From Dromaius novaehollandiae (lineage: Eukaryota; Chordata; Aves; Casuariiformes; Dromaiidae): a stretch of DNA of 64,000 nt. Position 1 is the first letter of the stretch. Every line of letters begins with the position of its first letter. The translations under genes were made by a program, and so were the position numbers. The DNA is taken from the NCBI RefSeq assembly GCF_036370855.1, contig NC_088099.1, forward strand, positions 92,071,820 through 92,135,819. Reading direction: 5' to 3'. Of this stretch, positions 26,801-41,800 are shown one piece after another. The notes beneath the pieces were generated by a model, which was not told the DNA's origin, made no database searches, and saw only the letters and a program-made list of their open reading frames with translations.

Positions 26801-29800
26801 AGAGAGAATTTTGAGGATCACAGTGTATTTTTTGTCCACTCCGTCATATATAATAGAGAAGCAAATTATATGGCAGCATATTTACATTACATTTCTGTGT
26901 TCATTTAAAGAGGTTTTTCTATGAGCTGTTCAAAAAGTGACTTGAACCAAAGCAAGCTCGGATATTATTTCTGGATGTTTGTAAAGACTTGAAGTTTTTC
27001 AAAATAATCTACTTAATTATAATTGCTTCAAAATCTCTTACCTGTATAAACCATTTAAAAATAAAACCATCTACCCAAGCAATAAGCTGACTTGCACAAA
27101 AGTTCCTACAGAAAACTGAAAAATCTTCAATGTGCACGTAAAACATTATTTCAACAGAAGCTTCAAAAACTTTGCATTTCCAGTTCCTTCTTTGAACAAA
27201 ATCTGGCTTACAACTTCTGCTTCTGAAGTAGTCCTTAACTGCAAATGTACTTTGAGACTTAACTAGAAGCCGATCTTGCTTATTTCTTCTCGTGTGCTTT
27301 CTTTTCAGTAAAAAGGAGCTTTGCTTAGGAGCTAAAATTATAATCTGTTGGAAAAGCTTGAGGCCATGATCCGATAGTCATGTTTTCTTTTGATAGTTCT
27401 CAGAGTTGTTCTTTCTTTTTTCTTTTTTTTAAATACCTTTTTTGTGTTGTTATCTTTTGTCCTTTGTAGAATTCTTTAGACAGAACCCATTTCTAAATTA
27501 ATTTCCTAGTGAAGTGAAGGATAGTAAATCAATACACATCAGTCACTAAAAGAAACTGCTTCTGAGCTGGAAGGTCTTTAAAACCAATATTATAGCATAT
27601 CCAGTTACTAGCACTTTTTTTAACATAGTAATGTTGGAAAGCACCAAATCAAAAACATCCATCGACTATCTGAAGGCATTGTTTTTCTGTTTTTGTCATT
27701 ACGGATGATATTACACTTAGTTGTCGGCTTTCTTAGTTTACTGATCAAAAAAATCCAGAAAATAACTAAAAAGATACTTGTTTCAGCTGGTTTTCAGTAT
27801 TTGAAATCTGCTAGTCCAGTTGATTTCAGCTGGTGTTAAAATGTCTAGGAGCAAAAAAATGTTTTGAAGAGTTGGCATGAGTATGTAACTTGGGAAATTT
27901 GATCAAAGGAAGCTAAGTGAGTCTCTTCTATAATGTTATGATCAGCTTGACTGAACAGATGCAAGTCACAAAAGCAAGTGGGGATGTGGATGAGCATGAC
28001 AAAACTAATTGCAATTTAGAAGATAGCAATTTTCCTCTTTATTTACCTGATTTTAATACAAAAGTTGAGGGTTGTGTAACAAATTGCATAAAAAAATTAT
28101 AATCCACGAAGAGTTTCAAAATATATATGCATGCTTAGAGCTCGCAATATACTAGATGAAAACAGCTTGTTCTCCAAGACTAGTAAGTCTTGGATCTACA
28201 TTAAGTGCTGAAATAGTCGGTACTAGCCAGTGCCGAAGAATTCATTAGGTTAAATAAATGTCCTCCAACTACCCATTTTCATAAAATAAGTAATGAATGG
28301 AAAACTTCTTCCATTCCTACAGAACAAGAGTATACCTAATTTGAACTCAAATACCCCCAGCATTCTGTATTAACGGGACACCCAACATTCAATCTAAGAG
28401 CTGACTTTTTTGTCACATCTTAAATTGACTTTGTGTACAAGTATGGTTGTGATCTGAAAACCTCTACTGTCTGTAATTCAAAATATTCAATAGTGCTAAC
28501 CTGCCTTTGAAGTCTACTGTTCCAAGAGTCTGTAATTTTAGACATGCAATGCTGAGTTTTGAATGATAATAAATTTAATCTTCATTGTCAAACTCCTTTT
28601 CAATCATTTGTGTTCTTGGATCTTCCCGCATTGGCATTGATTTCTCATTAGACTGTGTATCTCCAATAAGCACAATAAAACATTACCATTGTCAGGATTT
28701 GAAGATAAGAGACAGGCTCAAAGATCACTTGATTATTTTTGAGGATTTCATTAGTCTGAACTTAGGTTCACGCTTCCTGCTTTCTCTGCAGCCTCTCTGT
28801 TTATATTTTTAACAAATACTATTATTTGTATGCAATCACAATTCAGAGAGGGATCTTAAAAAAAAAATAAATAAATAAATAAAAATGCATCTGCAATATA
28901 ACAATCACTTGCCAACACTGTGTGTTCAGTTTGTTCATCTTGGAAGCAGGTCTGGTTTTCTGTTGCCATTTGCTGTCTTAAGCCCTGCTAAGCAGTTGTA
29001 TGCCTCCTTGAATCCCTTCCAGGTTGGTAGTCTCCACAGGTTGGACCCAAAAGCCAGCTTGCTGTAGTTCAGGTCTTCCCTGTGGCTGATCCTCTCTTAC
29101 TAGCTTACAAGCATTTATAAGGCTAATGAGCCAAGTCTTGGATTCCGACTTTTAGAATGATAACAGATTCTCTAATAATATGTTCATGAAGCCACACGTG
29201 GATCAGAACTTCTCTATAGCTTGACAGTCATCTCTAGTGTTGTATTACAAGATTCTGGTTCAATTGTGTTTGCTTTTGTCCTGAAATGTTTCACGTGACC
29301 TGCAAACATGGTCACTTCTTTTCTTTTTGGGGGCTTGTATCAGGAAAATGAGAATTAGGAAACATGAGGTACTGAAGTATGTTGTTATAGTGTCTTTATT
29401 CCTTGACTCTAGTCAAGGAATTTAGATTTCTTCAGATTAACTCATAACATATATGCAAATCCCTCAAATATAAAGAAATGTTGTAAAAGTTGTGGAGGGC
29501 ACAATTTAGGACCTTTAGAGTTTTACACTTAATATACAAGGAAGAACTTGAAAATGGCAGTTACAAAACAATCAAACAGACAAAAATTATTACAGGGTAT
29601 ATTTGAATTGAAGGAAAGCTATATAAACACAAGAGGCCCTGATACTTAGCTGTCCTTTAGAGAACTGTGCTTTTATAAGAAAATGCCAGAATGCCATTAG
29701 TAGCTTCACAGTGTAGAGTTACTTTTATGCTGCTGCCTGAAATATGCAAGAGGCTGACATGATAATTCGTATGTAGAGTATAAAATTCCAGTAAAATTGG

Positions 29801-32800
29801 AAAAAATACTGCTTATACAGAAATAAATACTGAAAATCAAAAGTAGTACAGCTTATTCCTTCAACTTCTTTGCCTTAGTCCAACAATATATTGCTATTCA
29901 TGTATTAATTTCAATTTGTTCAGTATCCCACACTGCATATTTGTCTTTGTAACTCACTTCTCATCCACGGTTCAACAACTTAAGTCATTAATAAAAGTGG
30001 GTGGATAGACTGAGATCCTAGAAAAAGCTTGGTTTTTAAATTTCTGAGCTGAGCAGACAAGCCACCTGCTCTTGATGTGCATTTCTCTTTTAAAGTTGTA
30101 TCAGATTAGCTGCATAAAAACTGAAGTATTTAAAAATAGCTCATCTGAAAATCTTGGTCTAATCCTTAGTTGATTGCTTGAAAGATTCAACTCTTAATCA
30201 GTGACCTGGTAAAGGCTTGATGCTTTTTTCAGATTGGTAGCTGTAATGATTTCAATTTTTTATAAGAAGAAAAAGCAAGTGAGCCATTTAAATTCAGAAG
30301 GAACAGTTTTCTTCCCTAAGGCAAAACAGTTTGTACGGTAATGCCCTTTTCTTATAGGAAGATTAGTGAACCTCACAGCTCCAAATTTCTGCTCTCTGCT
30401 TTCCTGATGGAGAGGAGGCTAAACTCAGTTCTTTCCTCTCCTAGGCAGTCTGCAACAACTCTTCCACACATCGTTCTTAAGGAGCGTTAGCACCTCTCAC
30501 AAAGTGCTATAGAGTTATACATGTTATCAGTTCAGTCAAACATGAAGTTAAAATTTAGTTGGCTTTTTCAAACCATTTGAAGGGTTAACTTTCTGAATGT
30601 ATGTAAGCTTTATGACAATGAGAGAAAGAGACCAGGTCATTTGTTTTAAAAGTCAGTACTTGACAAAGAGCACTTTACAAAGAAAGAGGATAGAGGTTGC
30701 TTTATTTATTTAAAAAGAGGACATCAGATCATCAACAAGTGGGGATTACTAATGTTGATCTCATAAGTACAGAAGGAGTTGAGTTAAAAAAGCATTGTGT
30801 ATTTTGACAGAAGATTGCACTTCGTCATAGCTTCTAAAATAAGCAACTTTTAGTCATTATTTAAAATTTCTATTTGGAATATGATCTAATGGTCTACAAA
30901 TACATGCTTAAATAAAGAAACTGAAAACCAACTTCTTCAAATAAAAGCTAAATTTCTGGCTTTAAAGATGAATGAGGTTTGTATAATGGCATTTAAAATG
31001 GTTGCAGTGATCACAATAGGAAATGAGGTACAACTCTAACAGTACTGAGTGTTTTGTGGTGTTTGGCTGTTGTGACAAGCTGCAAAGTGACTTCTCAAAT
31101 ATATTGTGTTCAGAGTCTTTCCCTATATGCAGAGAAACATGCAGCAGAGTAATTACTTTTAAGGATGAATGGGTAAAGTCATAATGGCTTCTAACAATTT
31201 TCAGCATCATCATAGCTCACTGAAAATTAATTCTTGCCGTCTGACATGGGTTTGTCTGACATGAGTTTTTGGCTTTCTATGCTTCAGTCATATGTCTTAT
31301 TCCTATTTTCCTCAATGAGATTCCTGAGTTTTTCTTGTTTCTGTTGTTTTTCTAACTTTTTTGTTTTGTTTTATTTTACATTTATATCATTCTGATACAG
31401 GGCACTCCTGATCTGCAACTGCTCTGGTCTTTGAAAATATCATTAAAGAATCAGATGCTAACGCATAGTCATTTTCATCAGAAGAATTACTTAGTTTGAA
31501 TTCTTTACAATTTTCAAAAACTAACAAATCAGTAGCTTCCAACTTAGAATCTTAACTATGAATTAGTAAATGAAATGTAAGGAAGTATTGAAATGATTAC
31601 ATGCTTTAGTGCAAGAACATTTTTTAACTTTGTTGCACAGAAGTATTTGCAGATCAGCATTGCTGAATACTAGAGAGATATTTTACATATTTTTATTCAT
31701 CATATCCTCAGTTGTGCTTTCGTATCGCTGCAGTAAAATTCTGTGCATCAAACAAGTTACTTTCATGTAGAAAATGTGATGTACTGTAGTTACTCCTTCA
31801 GTTTTTATGGATAAATGCAAACTGAGTGAATCTTTTTTTTCCATGCATGTTAATGACCAGAAGATTCTTAGAGTTCAGAAAGGAAACAGATTTATTTATA
31901 GTTTTTAACAGCACTTCTCACAATATTTCTGAGGATGCATTGTCCTCTATAAGTCTTTCAAAATAACCTGCTAAATTGTTTCCAGGCAATGATTAAAAAT
32001 CTAGTGAGTATATTCTTGTTAAAGGGAGTTACAAGAATTTTAGCCTTGCCTGGGAATCAAAGTTAAGTAAATGGTAGATAATTATTTAGAATAGTTTAAC
32101 TAACACTTCAGTATGTAGCAGTGTGTGTCTTTTCTAGCTGATTACAAGAATCATTCTTTCTGGTAACTGGATTTTTAAATTTGGTTAGAATAATCTGAGA
32201 ATTAATGATATGCATGGAAACTGTCTATCTGGTAATTCCTTAAATAGGCTCTCTCAAGTGTCTAAATGGCGATAAAAAAGCATCTAATAAATGTTTTGTA
32301 AAAGTACAAGCTTTTTAAATTTGAAGCTACAGTACACACGTGACCTCAAAGTCAAATGACATGAGATTCCAGTGAGGAGAAAGCAGTGCTGGGCCTTTTT
32401 AGAAGAAACACTGGAACATGGGAAACTCACAATGGTGATTTGGAGGACAGCTAAAATTTCCTATTTTTGAATATCTAAAGCTTACTCTAGATGATGGAAA
32501 GCACTGTATAGGTCAAGACTCATTGGAAACTTTTGAGAATGATGGAGCAAAGACATTTTTGTTGCGAGCTTCTTCTAAGTACTGTGAAAGTGCATATTGT
32601 GCTTTTTTGTCTTGTGCATCTCTAAATGTATTCAACTGAATTCAAAATCTTGATTGACTCCAGAGCATTCCTGAAAACTTGTAGTAAAATAATAAGAAAA
32701 TCTTAAAAGGAGATTTAGTAATTTTTAGTAAGGAAATACACTATGTTTCAAGTTATGCCATAATACTCATTTAAAGTAGTAAAATTGGAGTGCACAGTTT

Positions 32801-35800
32801 TGTTTTTGAAAGGAATTCAGTAGTCTCAGTGGGGTAGTACTATCACTTTGTTTCAATTTTGCCACATGGAGACAGCTTCCAGTGCCACCAGCATGTATTT
32901 GCTTTATTAAAACTTATATGCTTGGATTCTCTGTGTATTCCTACCCCCTAAGAAATTAAAATATTTACAGGATCTGTTGAGAGTAAGAGTGAGGGGGGAA
33001 AAAAATCACAAACTTTTTTCAGTAACAGGCAGAGTTTAAAAAAAGGAAAAAGAGAAAAACAAATGAAACAACCCTACAGCGAGTCCTTGTCAGACAGCTT
33101 GAAATTTTGATTTAGCTAACTTAAGATCAGTAAAACTATGGAAAATGTTCACCAGTTTGCTTTCAGATCAACTCTGCTGCATGCGTTCATGAGTTCCATA
33201 AAGATTGCATGCTTTCTGTTTAATACAAACTGTATATTTTTTTTCACACCCATCCTTGCTTTTTATATTTTATTTTTGTTTCCCTTGCCTTGGTTGGATG
33301 CCTGTGTGTGTTTAATCCAAATCCCTGTCCAGTCCTGGAGTTTGAACTACGGAAAGCCAAGGAGACCATTCAGGCCCTCCGAGCCAACCTGACTCAGGCT
33401 GCAGGTGGTGTACATAAACCTTTTCTTAAGTCTCTACTTTGAACGATGTAGAAGTAGTTGAGCTCATCCTGTATGAAAGAGTAAATTTAGTTACCTTTTT
33501 TTTTCCTCTCCAGAAAATGAAGTTCCTTTGCAGGAACGAAAAAATTATAAATCAAGTCCTGAAATTCAGGTGAGTGGCTGGTGATAAACCGAGTTCTATG
33601 TGAACTTCAATACAGATATGCTGTACTAGTTGTAGTATGCAGAAGGAAAATGAACCTAAGACATAGGATACTGTTTTCTTTCTTTCTTTTTTTTTTTTCC
33701 CCTCCCAGGAGCCAATCAGACCTCTTGAGAAAAGAGCTCTAAACTTCCTAGTTAATGAGTTTTTGTTGAAGAACAGTTATAAGCTTACATCAATAACATT
33801 TTCAGATGAAAATCATGATCAGGTAAGGTTTTCTTGTATCGTTTTACATGCCTATTTTCCATATTCCGATCTTCTGAACTTAAGTGAACTTAAATGATAT
33901 TTCATGTGCATGCAGCTCACTTTACACATACAAGTATTTTAAGTGTTAAAAGAGTTAGTTAACATTTTCATGTATAAAGCATGGCTTGAAAGCACAGGAG
34001 TTTGATTTCCCCCCCCCCCCCCCCAAAACCTGTAGGTAAGGAGACAGAATGCATGTTCTCTTTAAAAGAAGCAAAGCAAGGAGTGTAGTGGATGAAAACA
34101 ATCTGAATTCTAATTTCACTATTCAGCTCATATACGTAGAAAACCAGTTTCCAAATACTTGGTATATTTAATATTAAAATATAATCATACTTAAAATAAT
34201 AATACTTGAATAGTTAAAATTATATTGTTCTCAAATAATGTATCAAAAAAGCTGCTTCTGGTAGTTTCCCATAGTACTACTTGTTTCTAATTTTTATGAC
34301 GGCATTTTGTTTCAGTTCTTTTGTTGCAAATATTTAATTACACTGGGAGTTACATGCAACTATAAGCTGTTCCAGGATCTGGTGGACACCTTTCCAGTTA
34401 TAACCCTTAAAGTTAAACTCAAGGATCCAAATATAATAATATTTTGAATGTCATCTTTTCCTTAAATCATACTCAGCAGATTTGTATGGAATGGTTGCAT
34501 ATCCTCAGTGTTTGTCATCCCCTATGTATATATGAGTAAATTTAATCATCCTGTGACCTTGAATGTGTCCTTGGAGAAGCTCTCAGTGATAAGGTATTCT
34601 CTTAGTTACTTCAGAGCATAGCTATTTTTTGAGGCATTTTTCTTAAGACAGTCAATTTTATGTCTCTGTTGGCTTGCATTTCATGGGGAAAATTTCTTCA
34701 AATGTGTGGAAGGTTCTGATTACATTACAACTGTTATTGGGTGAACAAAATGACGTCCTCAATACTCACCATATATTCAGCACAAAACTGGAATATTATC
34801 AGAAGAATTAAATGTTTTTTCTGCTTGAATTTCAACCAGTTCTTTCTATAACTAGTACTTCTGAAGTATTTTTTCCTACAGTTTGTTTCTTACTCTGTAA
34901 AGAAAATGGGTGATTAAATATAATTCCTAGAACACCCATCTATAGTTGAAGATTAACTGTGCTTAGCTTCATACAAATACTTGTGAGGGTACAACCCCAA
35001 AAAGAGAAAAGAAGCTAATAATTTATCCCTACTTTTTGCACGTCCTCAAATAGAAATGTTTTACACTGCAGGGCTATTAACCAAAAAAAACTAAAAATTC
35101 TTAACTCTAAACAATGTATACATAGTACAGTTAACACATAGCATGCAGAATTTTGTCTGGATTATTAACATAATCCTTTCAGAAATAATCTTCATATATA
35201 CATATATTAATATGTATATGTAACCAGACTATGGAAAAACATAACAAAAAGTTTGAATATTGGGGGAGGGAGGAGTTTAAAAAAAAATTTGGATGTTCTT
35301 GAGATCCTTTATTATTTTCCCCTTGTAAGAAGTAATCTTGCCAGTATAGGATGGTAACATGTCAATGAGAAAATGAAGGACATGCCATAATGGTTTATGA
35401 CTGGAGGCCCCATTACTGTGTTCAGCTGTGTACAATTAATATGATTATATGTCCAAATTTTGTTGTGATGGGAAGAAAAAAGATATCTCTTTCATTAGGA
35501 AGCCTTCAGCCAACTGCCGTGGCTTCTACTAATTTGACTGATAGTATGTCTGATTCTAGAAAGTGTTCACATCCTAGAAAATAAATTTTGTGAGGTGTGT
35601 GTTTTGTAAGTCCCTCCCCCTAATACAGTAGGAAGAGTTGCCTTTGAGATGGAACTGCTTTGGGTCATGAAGTAGACCTTCTGTCCACTTCTGTTTCTTG
35701 CCATCCGTTTTAAGCTTTTATCTCCTTGCTACTTCATTACAACCTTGACATGGTTGTTTTGCTGTTCTGCGAGTATACATCTACAGTCAAATGAGGAAGA

Positions 35801-38800
35801 AAATGAAATAAAAGGAAATATACTGTTTGCTTTTTATTCTTACTCTTTTCAAGGATTTTGAACTGTGGGATGATGTAGGACTGAACATTCCAAAACCTCC
35901 TGACCTGTTACAACTCTATCGTGACTTTGGAAATCATCATGTTACTGCAAAAGATGTAGTGGATGTATCAGTTGGTGTAGAGGAAGATGAATTAGAGGCT
36001 GCCACTCCCATACTTGGGAACGTTCCTGTATTTGAAACAACACCACAGTCAATAGAAGTAAGAGAGCTACAGAAAAAATGTTTCGGATTTTTCTGTTACT
36101 ACTTAACTTCGTTGTACTAAACTCTTTTGTTTCTATTCTGTATTTAGCAATGTTTAATAGTGCAGAAATTAGAAGATCAAATTAACGTGTTAAACAATGA
36201 GAAATGGTCTTTGATGGAAAAAATCCAAAAGCTTGAGAGGTATGTGCTTATCAATTTGCTCAAGTGCTGTTATATGTTGGAATAACTTCTCAGTGGTTTT
36301 TTAGCATGTGTATTAAAACATAGAGAATTCATATCTATAGAATTACTATGAGTTCTTCAAGACAGAGTAATCTTTCTTTTTTAATGTAGTATTTGATTTG
36401 GAAAAAGGAAGAGACTTCAAATTGCTTATTTCCTTTTTATTACCTGCATTGTTTAATTCTGTAATCAGTAGTTGTTCTTTCAGTGTAATTCCTTGATTTA
36501 TTTACTGCTTTGAAAATGGAAGTCAGTTCTGGTGTGTTTTGTTTAGCTTCTCTCTTCAACCAACTTTATTTCACTCCTGAATGCTGCAATGTGTACAGCC
36601 TGCAAATACTGTTAGAAAAATGTTTGTTTTAATAACCTATTTCAATACAGTTTTTCTTTCTACAGAGCAATACTAGTAGAAATGATGGTGTCTTAGAAAA
36701 TCTTTAAAAGTTGGTTCAAAATATGTGATTTTGTAAACTATCATTCCTCTAAGAGATGCACCGATACAGAATATGGGCTAATGTGTAATTTTTCAGAGGC
36801 TTTACTGACTTGCATTGTTATTGTTTCAAAGCCAGATAAGATAGTACGTCTTAATTTATAGCGGAGGTATTGTAAGTTTTGTACCCCAGATAGATTTGTA
36901 TCTCAGAACAATTTGTGTCTCAGTCCTCAGAGTTCAGCCAGAAGCAGATTAAAAACTCGTGTAATTTCATTTATTCACTCATTTTGAGTGCAACCTTTTT
37001 CCTACTGCGAATGGTTGACTAAAGAACTCTGTTAAAATAGTGCTCATTTGAACAGATTATTGTGATATATGTTATTTCTATTAAAGGAATTTCTGAACAT
37101 ATTGGGGTCGAAGAGAGAGCTGTTAAGTATGTTGGCCTTATTTACGTGCTTCAGTCTTGTGATTCTAACAACCTTCTCACAAAAGCTGCAAAAATATTTC
37201 ATTCCTTGCTTTTCCTTTTTAGTGAAATAGATTTCCTCAAGAATGAAAACTTTGCTGTTTCAACAGTTTATGATATAGCTCCCCACCCTTCTCTAGAACA
37301 AGTGCCTCTCTCGGTCTCAGAGGACAACGGACGGTACTTGGATATCAAGAGCTCTGAGAATGACAATAAACATGGAAACACTGAGGAAACAAGCCTTTCT
37401 GTATCATCTGAAGTGGATTCTATGACTTCTAAAGATGATACACTAAATTCTGTGCCCTGTAAAGAAAGAGAGAAAATGTCCTCTTGTGTTCCATCAACTA
37501 AGGCTACAGTCCACTTTGATAAACCTAATAGGTTAGTGATAAGTTTTAAATTGAAATGCCTTAATTAAAAATTTTTGTAAAGAGGATAGATGTTTTCCTA
37601 AGGGTAAATGCTTCATCATTCATAGATAATGTTTTGAATGCAAATGGAAAACTTAATGTGCCTTTACGGGATAGTACTGATTGTTCCTAATGTTTTGAGG
37701 GAGTGTGATCTTTAACAAATGTACATTTTCAGTATTAACTGTAAGGGTCTCTTTTTACCTCCTACTTGTTTCTAAATTCAGGTTTGTCCCTTGTAAGTAA
37801 AAATATGCTAAAATCAAAGGAGTGATGAGAGGACGGGATATTTCCATTCTCCTTTAAATTTTAACTTCCTAATGAAATTTGTTCCAGAGCTGTATTTTTT
37901 CCCCCCTTTTAGTAAGTAGAAAGGGTATTTGGTGACATTCTTCTGTTTGAGTTTTGAATTTGGGACAGGTCTTCACTAGGAAGCTGAGATTCTTTTTTAA
38001 TTAAAATACAGTGTTTAAGTTCCGTTATTACTTGGAGACTGAATCTGAGTTTCTGTGTAGATACACATGCACGTTCTGTCAGGTGATGATGAATAAATTC
38101 TGACCTTACTATATTTTACCTGAACCCGTTTGACAGGATGTTAATACAACTTTTGCTGTACTAACTGAAAGTCAATACTTAGTATTTTTAATGAATGTTA
38201 ATTATCCTCAGAGATATATGAAATACAGTGCCCCTTTCTACTGAGAAGGCCGCCTTTGACATTACTCGTCTTTTTAAAATCTCTTTCATCAGTTACTTCT
38301 CATCACAAACGTATAGGTATGGCCAGCTTTGTACAACATTGCCTCTTAGGCCTCTTCTACTAAAATGGCCCATTATTTTCATTGTTTTTTCAGTCTGTCA
38401 GAATCTTAGCTCTGAGCGTGCTTGACACAGTCACTCTGATCTATAGTCTTTTGAGCATTATAGTGGAGAGGGGAAGTGACATGTTCAGTAGGTAAGAAAT
38501 AAGCCACTGTGTAGCTAACAGGAGAAAGGTGGACAAAAAACTTAATAAGGGTACATACAGCTCCTAAGATTGCCAGCGTGGACAAAATGCCCAAGTAGAT
38601 CACCTTATGTTCTTACTCTTATTCATAGGGAATCTAGTAGCTGTTCTGCTTTGTGTTTTGTGCATTTCCTTAGTGTTCCTTTGCTGATTCCTTTACTACT
38701 GTCGATACAGACAGGAATGCTGTTCTGGAATTATCTTCCATTTGAAAATAATACAAAGCAGAGAGCTACATGTGTGATACTCTGTCTAGACAGAAAGTGA

Positions 38801-41800
38801 GTACAGACTAAAAATTGGAGGAAAAAAAAAAAGCGAGCTGCTACCCCTGCTAATAATTAACTTTTCTTTCAAACCTGATGTATACTATTTTCGCTGGATT
38901 TCATGAACTTTTCATACCTGTTTCTTGGAGAGCAGTGGGTAGTTTTTCAGTGAAACCTTAACTTCTGAAAAATTAGAACAGGAGAAAAAAATGTCTACTT
39001 TCCAAATGCAGTGTACTCTAGAATTTTAACTCAAATTTCCTCTCTACTAGTTGAACTTACCAGAGTTCAACAAAAAAAGTAAAACTCAGGTTAATTTTTT
39101 TTTTGTGAAAAATTTGCAGTGGTTCTATTTAAGCTTTCTGGGTTTGTTTGGCTTTCTTATATTTCTTCCATATTATAACTGAATGTCTAGGCCATATAAT
39201 TATCAAAATTTGTACCTTGCATATATTGATCACTATGAACTTGGTACACCTACTTTCACCTGTGGCTTGTTGCAAGCTTCTTTTTGCTCAAAGGAAGTGG
39301 TAGAGGTAGAAGGATTAACTCTGTGAATTTTAGGTTGAAGGTTGGAGATAGGGGAGGATAGATACCAAAATTGGATGAGACCACTGACAGAGGAAGGAAC
39401 TATGAGTATCTCTGGGATTTACGACTGAAATCTCTAGAAAAACAGACTTCGTTTGTTTTGCTGCTCACAGGTCTTTTCAAGTAAATCCATGTGTGGACTT
39501 AGATTTAAATGTTGTTGAATAAAGCCTTAAATCCACATTGAGCCTGTTAACTTCGGAAGTCCACTCATATGGTGTTCATTAAAGAAATAGGTTCTAAATC
39601 ATACTTGGGGGGGGGAGGGACCATGGGGAGCAATATAATTAAAATTTATGTAATTATATGATCTAAATATATGAATTATATACTTTTTAACTTAGTAAAT
39701 GCCCAATGTCAGGGGTTTTTTTAAGTGATAATTGTCTGATGGAGTTAATTTGTTTGAGCCATTAGTTTATACAATTAGTAATAGACATCAGAAATATGAG
39801 ATAGAGGAAAAGTAGGACCAGTTGAAAGCGTGGTAACATCAAATACTGTTCCTGAACAAAACAGTCATGTACAGATTAAGCTAAAGAAGTTTTTGTTGTC
39901 TACTGTAAACTTAACATCTCATGCAGCAAAAAAATTCTCATTCACTGCTTCGTTCCAAAATGGTTCTGTTACGCTGTAGAGTTTTCTAGTATCCAAATGT
40001 ATTTTAATAACTAGTAGCAGAACTGAATCAAAGAGATTTGGAACAATCAGAACAATAATGTCTGTGCATCAGACATAAAAATGCGTAGAAGTTACCAGTT
40101 GAAATCATAGCTGGTTTCAAAGAATGCAAAATTTTAAAGTCCAACATTGATGAAAAAGAGTGGAAATGCACTTTGAAATGATGAATGATTCTAATTTCAC
40201 AAGCTTTGTTACATGTGGAGTATGTAACATGTAGCTATTTTCTGTACTGAATTTTGTATTACCATGTCAGTGAAGGGTGTTAATGCTAAAATCAAAGGAA
40301 CAGTATTTGTTACAGTCTATTCTAGATTTATGTCTAATGTGGCTTGTAAAAATACAGTAAATTGTTTCATTAAGAACTCTTTCTTAAGTATTTTGAGATC
40401 CGCTGGTGAAAAAGCACTATATAAGAGCTGGATATTATTTCCTTCAGTCTGAAGGTGGTTATTTGTAGAAGACATGTCATAGTTAATACTAAGTGAATTT
40501 ATTCAAAGATTATTAAAAACTAAGACTGAATCCTAAAAGGCAAGATTATTACTGTAACTAGAGATTGAATTCTTGGCATAAACCTCACCCAGATGGGAAG
40601 AATAAGTGATCCTGCTTTGTGTGACTGCTCCCAGCACATATGCATGTGCCCACACAAAAATGAGGACATGGGAAGCATTGGAAAAATGCCTTGCATAACA
40701 GACTGCAGCAGAGAGCACTAGCAGTAGCTTAAATTGAATACATAACATACATTTATTCAATTTCCTTCAGGTGTTTGGTAGTTTGAAGCAAATACAAGAT
40801 TTTTTCTATATATAGCACTTACTCTTATATTTTTCAACGAATTGACTTTTTTCTCTCAGTTATATATCAAATAAGTGACGCTTAGTTTTTATTTTCGTCA
40901 TACTTTCTTACATTTGAACACCTTCATTACTGGTATCTGTTGGTCCTTGGAAAGACTTTCTACAGATTTGTGTGCAGAAGGCCTGGGTTTTTGTTTTTGG
41001 TTTTTTTTCATCATTTCAGTCAGGCATCACCTTCGAGAATTTTACTGTATTTCATCAAGCAGAAGATTTTGAGAATCTAAATATAGCCACCAGTCATAAC
41101 AGAATCCGTGTTGCCCAGAGCTTGCTGTTAATTACCCTGCAGGGAAATTCAGTGACATATTGTCATACTTAATTTTTAGTCTTTGCAAAATGGGGATAGT
41201 ACTTTGCCCTTATTTAGTTTTTTAATTAAGGTTTCAAGTGGATAAGAATTTAACATTCTGTGGATGTCTAAAGCAGCTGAGATGTAAAACACAAGATTTA
41301 AAGGCTTATTCTATAATACTGCTATACTACTTTGCAACACTTTTTCCCATCCTCTCAGTGTAAATACATCTTAAAGTCTTGCGTAGAGCCTCCAAATGCA
41401 TCATCTGTCATTCAAAAATGCTTTAACAGATTAAGGACTAACTTACTATTAAACCAGAGTTTTTCGCAACTCTCTACCATCTGTGTCTTTTAGGGGTGTG
41501 GGGTTTTGGGGGGTTTCTTGTTTTTTTAATGGATCCTTTCACAAAACCAAACCAATGATGTGAATTAAAACAAAGTGACTTCTTTAAATTTTAAACCACA
41601 TTTTCAAAACCCATACTGTCAAGAAGGAAACTCTATTTTAATTAATAAATGAATTTATTGTGTTTTTATGATTTATCATTTTTTATGACTCAGAAGAAGA
41701 ACAGACTGGTATATTTATCCATATCTTTCTGGATTAGCTTAAAAAATTGTAAATAGGAACTTATATTCTTAGTATTTGCTTGGTTAAGAAAACGGACATA

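Larger units (their letters stand above)
33823..35853 (+). other. RELCH: RELCH intron 5 (2.0 kb)
   Basis: No gene seen. Contains a 16-nt C tract at 34009-34024 and an AT-rich perfect hairpin at 35196-35219. Confidence 0.9.
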
